Shown here: piece after piece, positions 1 through 7,288 of the stretch
How the letters are laid out: each line of letters opens with the position of its first letter
How positions within the stretch are numbered: position 1 is the first letter of the stretch
Source of the DNA: Heyndrickxia acidiproducens DSM 23148
Lineage (GTDB): Bacteria; Bacillota; Bacilli; Bacillales; Bacillaceae_C
Assembly: GCF_000374345.1 (NCBI RefSeq)
Contig: NZ_KB893980.1
Coordinates: 1 to 38,166, forward strand
DNA length: 38,166 nucleotides
Reading direction: 5' to 3'
Translations under genes and position numbers: made by a program
The notes under the pieces: generated by a model
Told to the model about the DNA's origin: nothing
What the model saw: the letters and a program-made list of their open reading frames with translations, nothing else
The model's database searches: none

Positions 1-88
1 AACTGGTCCGGCCCCATGAAGTCAAAGCGCGGACTTCATTGGAACCGGCTCAGTTGCCTGTCGCCGATGGGCAAGCGCCCTCCGCTTT
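1..88 (-). repeat. Dispersed structured intergenic repeat, partial copy at window edge
   Basis: Read on the minus strand, this stretch begins AAAAGCGGAGGGCGCTTGCC, then ATCGGCGACAGGCAACTG, and contains GAAGTC...GACTTC arms. The same blocks recur at 21281-21404, and the GAAAAGCGG...GGGCGCTTGC head recurs at 11471, 11622, 11773 and 21405. It sits directly behind the stop codon of the 91-861 gene, a typical place for such elements, and may act as its transcript end. The copy is cut by the window edge, so its far arm is not visible. Confidence 0.75.
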
Positions 89-90
89 TA

Positions 91-861
91 TTATTGCATG
101 ATTTGCCATTCCATGTTTTTTTTGTCGTAGACGATTTTTCCGTCGATTGGGGTTGCGGAGATGGTGTTGTATTCTTCGTACATTTCATCCATGTCATGAA
201 AATCGCCGATCATCCAGAACGGGACTTCAATTTTGGCCCGGGTTTTGGTCGCAAATTCTAATGAAATCAACATGCCTTCTTTCATTTTTTCACAAAGCCG
301 GGACAATACTTCTACCGGAACATCAGGTAAACTTTTTCTTTTCTTCCGGGCAAACGGGAACGGCTTTTCTCCTTTTAATTCATTCATTCTGTTTGCAATG
401 ACATCACCAAGCAAAACGTAAAAATCACGAAACGAACGGTAATACGTTTTGCTGACCCAGCCGTCATCATGGGACAAATAAACAAAACGGTTGTTAAGTT
501 TCCGGTAAAAGGGCATACGCAATTGTTGTTTCATATGGCTTAAATACAACAATTCAGCAATTTCATATCCTTCCAGCAGATTGACCCCTTCTTCATCCTC
601 AAAATCAATCCAGCAAAAATCGCCGTAGCTGTATATATCATCTTCAACCAAACTCCCAATCGTCTCCTCATCTACATATTCAAAAAGCGTATGCAAATTA
701 AAATTGCCTTCCTCAAATTGGTGGCTCAGGAGAAGAAGATTTTTTAAATACGGAAAAGCATGATAAAATTCACGAAAAGAAATGCCGTATGTTAAAACAT
801 AATGATTCACTTCATTTGTATGAACATAAATGAGTTCCCTGTTACCAGCATAGTTTTTCAA
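91..861 (-). CDS. Conserved protein of unknown function, 256 aa
   Basis: I do not recognise a named family. The 256-residue product is acidic in its first half, rich in aromatic residues, and has no signal peptide or membrane segment, so it looks cytoplasmic. A basic KKRK stretch lies near residue 170. It starts with TTG, preceded by a GGGGGT ribosome binding site about seven bases upstream, and ends with TAA. It stands alone, transcribed away from the CNNM genes, with a repeat element immediately after its stop. Codon use looks like that of its neighbours. A real gene is likely because of length, start signals and composition; the function is unknown. Confidence 0.75.
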   Translation of the reverse strand: MKNYAGNRELIYVHTNEVNHYVLTYGISFREFYHAFPYLKNLLLLSHQFEEGNFNLHTLFEYVDEETIGSLVEDDIYSYGDFCWIDFEDEEGVNLLEGYEIAELLYLSHMKQQLRMPFYRKLNNRFVYLSHDDGWVSKTYYRSFRDFYVLLGDVIANRMNELKGEKPFPFARKKRKSLPDVPVEVLSRLCEKMKEGMLISLEFATKTRAKIEVPFWMIGDFHDMDEMYEEYNTISATPIDGKIVYDKKNMEWQIMQ

Positions 862-1363
862 TACGTTTACCCCCGATTATGCAAACATGATACGGAGAAA
901 GCCTTTACAGACCTGCTATAAAACCGGACTGTTTGCACCCTTATATACCAAATATAAAACAGAATAATTATATCCAACATGGATATCGTGTTTTTTGCCT
1001 CTCCACTCTTTTTTCCTCATTGAAAATTATAATGAATTTCCCGTAAATAAAAAACCATTTTACCAAAAACTTTTGTGACCTTTTTCATATTTCATATGTA
1101 GCAGATGCTTGTCCATAGTACTTGCAGTTCCGGATGAATTCATTCAAAATAAGTATAGGAGTCATAAAAGACAATATACAAAAATCCCGATTTGCGCAAT
1201 AAAATGCCGGGCATGTTTTCATGCAGCTGGCATCCGGGTTTGCATCGCTGCTTTTCACTTATGAAGGCCGGAAGCAGAATTTCATTCCCTCGTTTGTCCA
1301 TGTTTTTTTGCCGGTTTTTCATATCTTTTTTCGGGAACATTAATTGAAATGAGCTTTTAACAT
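862..1363. other. Intergenic stretch with no recognised gene
   Basis: About 500 bases between two divergent genes. It is AT-rich in 890-1140. A short dyad ATATCC/GGATAT with a 5-base loop lies at 970-986, followed by GTGTTTTTT. An 81-codon open frame on the minus strand (1140-1385) starts inside the ribosome binding site of the opposite strand and has no ribosome binding site of its own; I regard it as chance. No convincing -35/-10 pair was found for the downstream gene. Confidence 0.5.
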
Positions 1364-1428
1364 AAGGAGGTGCGTGTCTTGCCATATTCTGTGGCGATGT
1401 AAAAACGGCCCCGTTTTTTTACACCGCC
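1364..1428 (+). promoter_or_regulatory. Leader with strong RBS, seven-codon mini-ORF and terminator-like hairpin
   Basis: A near-perfect Shine-Dalgarno AAGGAGGTG (1364-1372) is followed six bases later by TTG (1379), opening a seven-codon frame (MPYSVAM) that stops at TAA 1400-1402. The stop lies inside a hairpin: GGCG (1393-1396) and TGTAAAAACGG (1398-1408) pair with CCG plus a seven-T run plus ACA (1411-1423) and CGCC (1425-1428). The core resembles an intrinsic terminator. The CNNM gene starts 17 bases later with only a weak AGGA site. The layout resembles a leader-peptide attenuator; that function is inference. Confidence 0.45.
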
Positions 1429-1444
1429 CGGGCAGGACAAACCA

Positions 1445-2761
1445 ATGCTGACGATCAAACTAATTTTAATTATTTTATTAATAGGAGCAACCTCTTTTTT
1501 TGTTGCCTCTGAATTTTCAATCGTAAGGGTCAGGACTTCAAGAATTGACCAGCTGATTGCGGATGGCATTAAAAACGCACCCGCAGCAAAAAGGGTCATT
1601 ACAAACATGGACAGTTATTTATCTACCACACAATTGGGAATTACTGTGATTTCTCTGATTTTAGGGTGGCTTGGCGAGCCTACGCTGCGTGTTATTTTCA
1701 ATCCCTTACTGGTAAAAATCCATGTGCCGGAAACGCTGGTCCAAGTGGTTACCTTTATCCTCTCTTTTTTAATTATTACATTTTTCAGCGTGGTGGTCGG
1801 GGAACTCGCGCCAAAAAACATTGCCATTCAAAAGGCTGAAGATATTATTCTCGTTGTAGCCAAGCCTTTAATTCTCCTGAACAAGATCATGTTCCCACTT
1901 ACATGGGCGCTAAACCATGCTTCAAGGTTCGTGACAAAAATGCTCGGTTATGATGTAACATCAGAGCATGAGGTGGCGCATTCCGAGGAAGAACTGAGGA
2001 TTATTCTGTCCGAAAGTTTAAAAAGCGGGGAAATTAACCAATCGGAATATAAATATGTAAACAATATTTTTGAATTCGATAACCGGATCGCAAAAGAAAT
2101 CATGGTGCCGCGCACAGAAGTTGTTACGGTTGATAAGAGTGACCGGATTGAGGGCGTATTGAAGCTTGCGCAAATGGAAAAATATACGAGATACCCGGTC
2201 ACAGACGGGGACAAAGACAATATTATCGGCGTGCTAAATATGAAAGAGGTCTTGACCGATTATGTGGCTGCACCCCATATCGGCAAAGACGCGCCGCTTG
2301 ATCCGTACATTAACCCGATTATTCATGTGATTGAAACCGTCCCAATCCAGGGAATACTCGCCCGCATGCAGAAAGATAACACACATATGGCCGTTTTGCT
2401 TGATGAATACGGGGGCACTGCCGGCATTATTACGGTCGAGGATATTCTGGAGGAAATTGTTGGCGAAATCCGCGATGAATTCGATACCGATGAAATACCG
2501 CTCATTCAGAAAGTCGGTGACAATCATTACATTTTAGATGCAAAAGTACTGATTGAAGATGTCAACGACCTGTTGAAAATTGAAATTTCGGATGAGGAAG
2601 TCGATACAGTCGGCGGTTGGCTGCTGACACAGAAATATGATCTGAAAAAGGGCGACATTATTCCGTTCCAATCCTGTGAATTTAAGGTGATCAACATGGA
2701 AGGATCACACGTCCTTTATGTGGAAGTCTGGAAAAAACAAGAAGCAGCCCCCAAGCCATAG
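1445..2761 (+). CDS. CNNM/CBS/CorC-domain membrane protein (hemolysin C family, YhdP-like)
   Basis: A 438-residue inner-membrane protein of the HlyC/CorC (CNNM) family. The family is linked to magnesium or other divalent cation export and homeostasis; the old name 'hemolysin' is historical. Layout: DUF21/CNNM membrane domain about residues 1-190 with hydrophobic helices near 4-24, 60-80, 100-122 and 138-156; a CBS pair about 200-330, including MVPRTEVV and HMAVLLDEYGGTAG; then a C-terminal CorC_HlyC domain about 345-430. It starts with ATG, with only a weak AGGA upstream; a much stronger ribosome binding site lies 70 bases earlier, in the leader. It is close to the second copy at 3539, with a MerR gene between them, as in the B. 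subtilis yhdP-yhdQ-yhdT neighbourhood. The substrate is not established by sequence. Confidence 0.9.
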   Translation: MLTIKLILIILLIGATSFFVASEFSIVRVRTSRIDQLIADGIKNAPAAKRVITNMDSYLSTTQLGITVISLILGWLGEPTLRVIFNPLLVKIHVPETLVQVVTFILSFLIITFFSVVVGELAPKNIAIQKAEDIILVVAKPLILLNKIMFPLTWALNHASRFVTKMLGYDVTSEHEVAHSEEELRIILSESLKSGEINQSEYKYVNNIFEFDNRIAKEIMVPRTEVVTVDKSDRIEGVLKLAQMEKYTRYPVTDGDKDNIIGVLNMKEVLTDYVAAPHIGKDAPLDPYINPIIHVIETVPIQGILARMQKDNTHMAVLLDEYGGTAGIITVEDILEEIVGEIRDEFDTDEIPLIQKVGDNHYILDAKVLIEDVNDLLKIEISDEEVDTVGGWLLTQKYDLKKGDIIPFQSCEFKVINMEGSHVLYVEVWKKQEAAPKP

Positions 2762-2955
2762 GTTGCTGCTTTGCTCCCCGGACTGGTTTTTATCCTCCGT
2801 TTTTTAGACCGCTCCCCTTTTGGAAAATCCTGTCCACAGCCGGCGTTTCTTTCTGCCGGCCCCCCATTGCTTCGCGAATAATGGAAAACTTGGTATCATA
2901 CCCTTTAAATATAAATTGAATTTTTATAAAAATAATTCATTTCTAACTGGAACGT
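2762..2955. other. Short intergenic stretch after the first CNNM gene
   Basis: AAGCAGC, spanning the end of the CNNM gene, can pair with GCTGCTT just after it, but no U-tract follows directly, so it is a weak terminator at best. T-rich blocks lie at 2788-2804. No gene is seen. Confidence 0.3.
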
Positions 2956-2984
2956 TTGACTGTACGGTCTTTTTTTTCTATAAT
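2956..2984 (+). promoter_or_regulatory. Sigma-A promoter of the MerR gene, with spacer dyad
   Basis: TTGACT (2956-2961), a 17-base spacer and a perfect TATAAT (2979-2984). The near-dyad GACTGTACGGTC (2958-2969) overlaps the -35 element and the start of the spacer. MerR-family proteins bind dyads in the spacer, often of their own promoter, so autoregulation is possible; that is inference. Confidence 0.65.
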
Positions 2985-3036
2985 ACTATTAAGCAAGAAA
3001 GCTTTTTTCAGGGAAAGAGGTGATTCAAATGGGGCT

Positions 3037-3465
3037 TTGTACCGTATTGGGGAATTAGCATCCGCTGCCAATGTTTCAAAAAGGACAATTGACTATTACA
3101 CCCAATTAGGACTGCTAAAGCCAAAACGTACGCACGCCAATTACCGCTTGTATGATCAGGAAGCTATTGCAGATTTGAAATATATTGCGGAATGCAAGAA
3201 GCTGCATCTCCCTCTTGAATCGATCCGGACCAAACTCGCTTACCGGAGAAACAGCGGGGTCAGCGAAATTGCGCTTGTACAGCAATTGAATCTCTTTTCC
3301 GATCAGCTGAAACAGTTAAATCTGGAACTGAAGGATTTTGCGCCTAATTTGGATAAATTGCCTGAAGAGCAACAAGAAACATTGCGAAACCATTTGTCAA
3401 GGGACAGTCTGGCATTGATCCAATCACTTTCCGTCCTTTTAAATAAGGAAGTGGTTTGGAATTGA
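3037..3465 (+). CDS. MerR-family transcriptional regulator
   Basis: A 142-residue DNA-binding regulator. The N-terminal winged helix-turn-helix is clear: YRIGELASAANVSKRTIDYY at about residues 2-21, followed by TQLGLL and a wing around NYRLYD. A helical dimerisation region fills the rest. Only one cysteine is seen, in AECKKLH, so the cysteine pair of CueR-type metal sensors is absent and the effector cannot be named. In-frame start is TTG at 3037. An AGAGGTGA site points instead to ATG 3029, which is one base out of frame and opens only a nine-codon peptide; one extra G in the GGGG run would join them (MGALYRIG). It lies between two CNNM paralogues and probably controls one or both. Confidence 0.85.
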   Translation: MYRIGELASAANVSKRTIDYYTQLGLLKPKRTHANYRLYDQEAIADLKYIAECKKLHLPLESIRTKLAYRRNSGVSEIALVQQLNLFSDQLKQLNLELKDFAPNLDKLPEEQQETLRNHLSRDSLALIQSLSVLLNKEVVWN

Positions 3466-3490
3466 AAACAACTATAAATCGTTAACTTAC

Positions 3491-3529
3491 AGGAGGTGAC
3501 TCCTGCCTTATTTCCTAATATGAGGCAGG
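3491..3529 (+). promoter_or_regulatory. Possible bistable RNA switch before the second CNNM gene
   Basis: AGGAGGTGA (3491-3499) can fold on itself as AGGAG-GTGA-CTCCT (3491-3504), with a GNRA-type loop. The same CCT can instead belong to CCTGCCT (3502-3508) pairing with AGGCAGG (3523-3529). That second arm, extended as AGGCAGGG, is the only ribosome binding site at a usable distance from the TTG start at 3539. The two hairpins are mutually exclusive, so one would expose and the other hide the second site. Function is inference. Confidence 0.4.
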
Positions 3530-3538
3530 GAAACTTAT

Positions 3539-4900
3539 TTGGACATATTTAAATTGGTGCTGATTTTTGTATTAATCGCACTGTCCGCTTTTTTTGTAGC
3601 TTCAGAGTTTGCCATCGTGAAAATTAGAAGTTCACGGATTGATCAGCTTATTGAAGAAGGAAACAAAAAAGCCATCACGGTAAAAAAGATGATTTCGAAT
3701 CTTGATGAATATTTATCAACCTGCCAATTTGGCATTACCGTTATTTCGCTTTTACTTGGATGGATCGGGGAAGAGACTGTATCGCATTTGCTCAGCCCCG
3801 TGTTCACGGTGCTTTCGTTGCCGCCTTCCCTAACCGCATTTGTATCTGTGCTGATCTCTTTCGCAGTGATTACATTTGTGCATGTTGTGGCAGGCGAACT
3901 TGCGCCAAAGACGATTGCCATTCAAAAGGCGGAAACCATTACCTTTTTTGCGGTAAGGCCGTTGATTGTATTTCACCGTGTGATGTATCCGTTTATCTGG
4001 ACCTTGAATAATTCTGCAAAGCTGATCACCAAAATGATTGGCATTGAACCTGCATCAGAGCATGATGTTGCACACACAGAGGAAGAGTTGCGGATCATGC
4101 TTTCTGATAGCTACAAAAACGGAGAAATTAACCTGTCTGAGTTTAAATATGTTAACAAAATTTTTGAATTTGATAATCGGATTGCCAAAGAAATCATGGT
4201 ACCAAGGACTGAAATCGTCTCACTTTCAAAAGATCTTTCTCTTTCATCCTTTTTAAATCTTGTACAGGAAGAAAGGTTTACCCGCTATCCTGTCATTGAC
4301 GGGGATAAGGACCATATTATCGGGATGATTAATTTAAAAGAAGTTCTGACAGACATGCTGAGCCACCGGCAGGCGCCCCAGCCTGCGCTCGAATCTTATG
4401 TCCGCCCGATTATCCGTGTTATCGATACGATTCCAATTAATGAATTACTGGTTATGATGCAAAAGGAACGCCTGCATATGGCAGTCTTAATTGATGAATA
4501 TGGCGGTACCAGCGGGCTGGTGACCGTTGAGGACATATTAGAGGAAATTGTCGGCGAAATCCGCGACGAATTTGATATGGATGAAGTGCCGCTGATCCGA
4601 AAAGTTTCAGACGGCCACTTTATTATTGACTCTAAAGTGCTGATCAGCGAAGTCAATGACCTGCTCGGCACCCATATTTCTGATGAAGATATCGATACGA
4701 TCGGCGGTTGGATGTTAACAGAAAAATTCGAGGCCAAGCAAGGGGACCGGCTTGAGTGCGGCGGCTATGAATTTATCATAACCGAGATGGAAGACATGCA
4801 TATCCGTTATGTAGAAGTCAAAAAGAAAGCCGTCCAGGAAGTCATACGGCAAACCCAGCCCGAAACCAAAATTAAACTGGCCAAAACAGAAGCAATCTAA
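3539..4900 (+). CDS. Second CNNM/CBS/CorC-domain membrane protein (YhdP/YhdT-like)
   Basis: A 453-residue paralogue of the 1445 gene with the same order: CNNM membrane domain (about 1-190, with TM-rich LVLIFVLIALSAFFVASEF at the N-terminus), CBS pair (about 200-330, with MVPRTEIV and LIDEYGGTSG), and CorC_HlyC domain (about 345-430), plus a 20-residue polar C-terminal tail. Likely divalent-cation transport or homeostasis at the inner membrane. The TTG start gives the family N-terminus MDIFKL. The strongest upstream site, AGGAGGTGA, is 39 bases away and separated by a hairpin. It follows the MerR gene by 73 bases with no obvious promoter, so the two are probably co-transcribed. A strong terminator follows. 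Confidence 0.9.
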   Translation: MDIFKLVLIFVLIALSAFFVASEFAIVKIRSSRIDQLIEEGNKKAITVKKMISNLDEYLSTCQFGITVISLLLGWIGEETVSHLLSPVFTVLSLPPSLTAFVSVLISFAVITFVHVVAGELAPKTIAIQKAETITFFAVRPLIVFHRVMYPFIWTLNNSAKLITKMIGIEPASEHDVAHTEEELRIMLSDSYKNGEINLSEFKYVNKIFEFDNRIAKEIMVPRTEIVSLSKDLSLSSFLNLVQEERFTRYPVIDGDKDHIIGMINLKEVLTDMLSHRQAPQPALESYVRPIIRVIDTIPINELLVMMQKERLHMAVLIDEYGGTSGLVTVEDILEEIVGEIRDEFDMDEVPLIRKVSDGHFIIDSKVLISEVNDLLGTHISDEDIDTIGGWMLTEKFEAKQGDRLECGGYEFIITEMEDMHIRYVEVKKKAVQEVIRQTQPETKIKLAKTEAI

Positions 4901-4912
4901 TACAGACTCGAG

Positions 4913-4938
4913 AAGCGGAGAAATTCTCCGCTTTTTTT
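4913..4938 (+). terminator. Intrinsic terminator of the merR-CNNM unit
   Basis: AAGCGGAG, loop AAATT, CTCCGCTT, ending in a run of seven T. It starts 12 bases after the CNNM stop codon. Confidence 0.9.
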
Positions 4939-5024
4939 AGCGGTTTCGTAAAACAGTTTTGCCAGCTTTCGACAATTTTTGATTTCCCGAGAAATAATGA
5001 TGAGGAATCATGGCGATTTTCTTC

Positions 5025-5053
5025 AAAAAAAGAACAATGCTGCTGCATTGTTC
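5025..5053 (-). terminator. Intrinsic terminator for the small gene at 5077-5220
   Basis: On the minus strand GAACAATGC, loop AGCA, GCATTGTTC, followed by TTTTTTT. It lies 23 bases past the TAA of the small ORF, supporting that ORF as a transcribed gene. A second dyad, CCAGCC...GGCTGG (5066-5101), overlaps the ORF's 3' end. Confidence 0.8.
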
Positions 5054-5076
5054 CGCTCTTCCCTGCCAGCCGGCTT

Positions 5077-5220
5077 TTAATTTTTTTTATAAGCTGGCTG
5101 GAATTTATTGCCCTCTAAAACTTCAAACAATTCAAGGCGTGATTTTGTACAAGCTGTTTTGATACCCATTTCTGAAAAACTTGTGATAACTTTCTTTAAA
5201 TGATCATGATTTTTTTTCAT
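5077..5220 (-). CDS. Small protein of unknown function, 47 aa
   Basis: An ATG-initiated frame of 47 codons, starting MKKNHDHLKKVITSFSEMG, mixed basic and hydrophobic, with one cysteine and no membrane segment. GGGGTGAT lies just upstream of the start and a strong intrinsic terminator just after the stop. No other gene occupies this 680-base gap. I do not recognise a family. The combination of ribosome binding site, ATG and terminator makes a genuine short gene likely. Confidence 0.6.
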   Translation of the reverse strand: MKKNHDHLKKVITSFSEMGIKTACTKSRLELFEVLEGNKFQPAYKKN

Positions 5221-5512
5221 ATGATCACCCCATTGGATTAGAATATATCATTTACCATTCCGGTTTTTTAATCTTTTTATATACTTACCCTTTATTTTTC
5301 AGCCTACACTACACAAAATATCTTATTTTTTCATGAATTTCACTATTTTTTCTTTTGATTTTCTATATGAAGCTTTTCATTGCACCATAATCTCCGTTTT
5401 TCTTGGTTAATTATAATATAACAAAAAACTGCCCTTTGTGTAAGGGATTTCAGAAATAATCTTCCTAAAATATATTTGATTTTGAAAAAAATACAATATT
5501 TCTTTCCTGAAC
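5221..5512. other. AT-rich intergenic stretch
   Basis: Very AT-rich gap between the divergent small gene and ywqB. It presumably holds the small gene's promoter, but no clear -35/-10 pair was found. An 84-codon minus-strand frame (5407-5661) overlaps the ywqB promoter and lacks a ribosome binding site; I regard it as chance. Confidence 0.4.
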
Positions 5513-5541
5513 TGGACACAAGTTCGATTATATACTATGCT
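5513..5541 (+). promoter_or_regulatory. Sigma-A-like promoter of ywqB-ywqA
   Basis: TGGACA (5513-5518), a 17-base spacer and TATGCT (5536-5541). It lies about 145 bases before the chosen ywqB start. Confidence 0.5.
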
Positions 5542-5686
5542 AAATAGTTGAACTGTGTATTTGGAAACGGAATAAACGATGGTAAAAATACAGTTTTCCT
5601 GTCTGATTGATTTAAACGAAAAAACATCCTTATCCGTTTCCCCTTCACTTGACGCCAACACTTACTTAAGGAAGTGTGTTATAAAG

Positions 5687-7288
5687 ATGATAAACGAGCT
5701 CAACCTTTTTGCTGAAAAGCTTCAAAGCAATTTGCAGCCCGAAAGTGAATACCACCAGAAACTTGTCCAAAAAGGATTATTATTATTCCGCCAGCATCTT
5801 GTCTATGCAAAACGCGTGTCAGAAAACCTCATTACAGGAAAGGTCCAGGATGTTACACCTGTTACGTGCGTATTAGATCTCGCGGATACGCTCAAATGCA
5901 AATGCTCATGCCCGCAGGACGGGTTATGCCGGCATCAGCTTGCCTTGTTTTTTTCTGCATACAGCGAACAGGCCAGTGTGTTTGACTGGGTCCAAAACTG
6001 GAAGAGCCGGGATTCATCTTCCCGAATTCTTCAGACTGTGAAACGGGCAAGTGACCTGCTGAAACCGGCACAAACAGGAAAGCGGCCAGGTGTGGAACAA
6101 TGGACGGCTGATTTTCAAGAAGCTTTTGGTGAATTGAACCAGCAAAATGAATACCTGCTGGATATTTCAGCCAGAAGAACCTACCAGCACCTCATTGATT
6201 TTCTGCCGGTTGAGCGGGAATGGAGGCCGCTTTACCGCCTGTTTTTGGCCTATGAAACATTCAAGCATTTGAACCGGCTTTGCCTGGAGAATGCCTTTAC
6301 CAGGATGCGGCCTTTATTCCGTTTTTTGCAGGGAGAAGCAGCGAATGCGCTCCAACAGCTTTCAACTTATTCCTTTCCTTTTGCTTTTGATCCGTACCTT
6401 GACTACTTGCACAGTGATTGCCGCTGGCTGGCAAATGAAAGGACCGCTTATCCGTTTGAAACGGTTGAATTATACCGTTTGCTTTGGTCGCGCCTTTTTA
6501 AAAATGCAGACTGGAGAAAGCAGGAAGCCGAACGTCTGAAAGAAAAAATCCTCCATGAAATTGAAACAGAGGATAAGCTTGCTGTTTCTGCAGCCCTCTG
6601 CTATATTCACCAGGCTTTTTTAACCGCAGATGATGATATGGCCCTGCGATTTTTGGAGCAGCTGAGTTTAGATGGCACAGATGTTATTCTTTATATGCCG
6701 TTTTGGATTTCGGAGTTGAAAACACTTCAGGCGCAAAACCGTCTGCACCGCTATATTGCGGCCGTTGTTCCAATGATTCCCGGATTTTTTCAGCAGACCG
6801 GCATAAACAAAAACGACCGGATCTCCTTTATGCGGCTTTTTTTCCAGTCAATAGATGAAAATAGCCTGATGGAACAGCAGCCGAGGCTGCTTGAAAGACT
6901 GTTCCGCGCTTTTTTGCCCTATAGCGGCTATAAATATGAAGCCTATTTATTTGCGAAAGAAAAATACCGGGAGTGGGTGGAACTCCAGCAGCTGCTCGGC
7001 CATGTCCCCGATCGGTTAGACAAAGAGAAGCTTAATTTTATTGCAAAGCAGGCACCTGAAACCGTGCTTCCTCTGTTCCATGAAGCGGTCAGCGTTTGTA
7101 TTGCAGAGAAAAACCGTATGTCCTACAAAAAAGCGGTCCGCTATTTAAAAAAGCTGCGGTCTTTGTATAAGAAAAGACATCTTTTACCGCAGTGGGAGTT
7201 ATTTTTCAATTCTTTATTGCAGAGGACAAAACGGCTGCGGGCCTTTCATGAAGAATGCAGAAAGGGAAAATTGATCCATGCAGATTGA
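5687..7288 (+). CDS. ywqB: SWIM zinc-finger protein (YwqB-like)
   Basis: A 533-residue cytoplasmic protein with an N-terminal SWIM zinc finger: CKCSCPQDGLCRH at about residues 71-83, matching CxC-x(n)-CxH. SWIM domains bind DNA or protein partners and often occur beside or within SNF2 helicases. The remaining 450 residues are helical, with no domain I can name. An ATG at 5579 would add 36 residues, but MINELNLF at 5687 looks like the natural N-terminus; its AAGGAAG site is rather far (about 15 bases), so the start is uncertain. The stop overlaps the start of ywqA, so the two are translationally coupled and probably act together, as in B. subtilis. Confidence 0.85.
   Translation: MINELNLFAEKLQSNLQPESEYHQKLVQKGLLLFRQHLVYAKRVSENLITGKVQDVTPVTCVLDLADTLKCKCSCPQDGLCRHQLALFFSAYSEQASVFDWVQNWKSRDSSSRILQTVKRASDLLKPAQTGKRPGVEQWTADFQEAFGELNQQNEYLLDISARRTYQHLIDFLPVEREWRPLYRLFLAYETFKHLNRLCLENAFTRMRPLFRFLQGEAANALQQLSTYSFPFAFDPYLDYLHSDCRWLANERTAYPFETVELYRLLWSRLFKNADWRKQEAERLKEKILHEIETEDKLAVSAALCYIHQAFLTADDDMALRFLEQLSLDGTDVILYMPFWISELKTLQAQNRLHRYIAAVVPMIPGFFQQTGINKNDRISFMRLFFQSIDENSLMEQQPRLLERLFRAFLPYSGYKYEAYLFAKEKYREWVELQQLLGHVPDRLDKEKLNFIAKQAPETVLPLFHEAVSVCIAEKNRMSYKKAVRYLKKLRSLYKKRHLLPQWELFFNSLLQRTKRLRAFHEECRKGKLIHAD

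Noticed and set aside
1140..1385. 81-codon minus-strand frame upstream of the first CNNM gene
   Set aside because: Begins in the complement of the opposite ribosome binding site, has no ribosome binding site of its own and an unconvincing composition.
3037..3465. Calling the MerR protein CueR (copper sensor)
   Set aside because: Neighbourhood recalls yhdQ/cueR of B. subtilis, but only one cysteine is present, so the metal-binding pair is missing.
5407..5661. 84-codon minus-strand frame before ywqB
   Set aside because: Lies across the ywqB promoter, AT-rich composition, no ribosome binding site.
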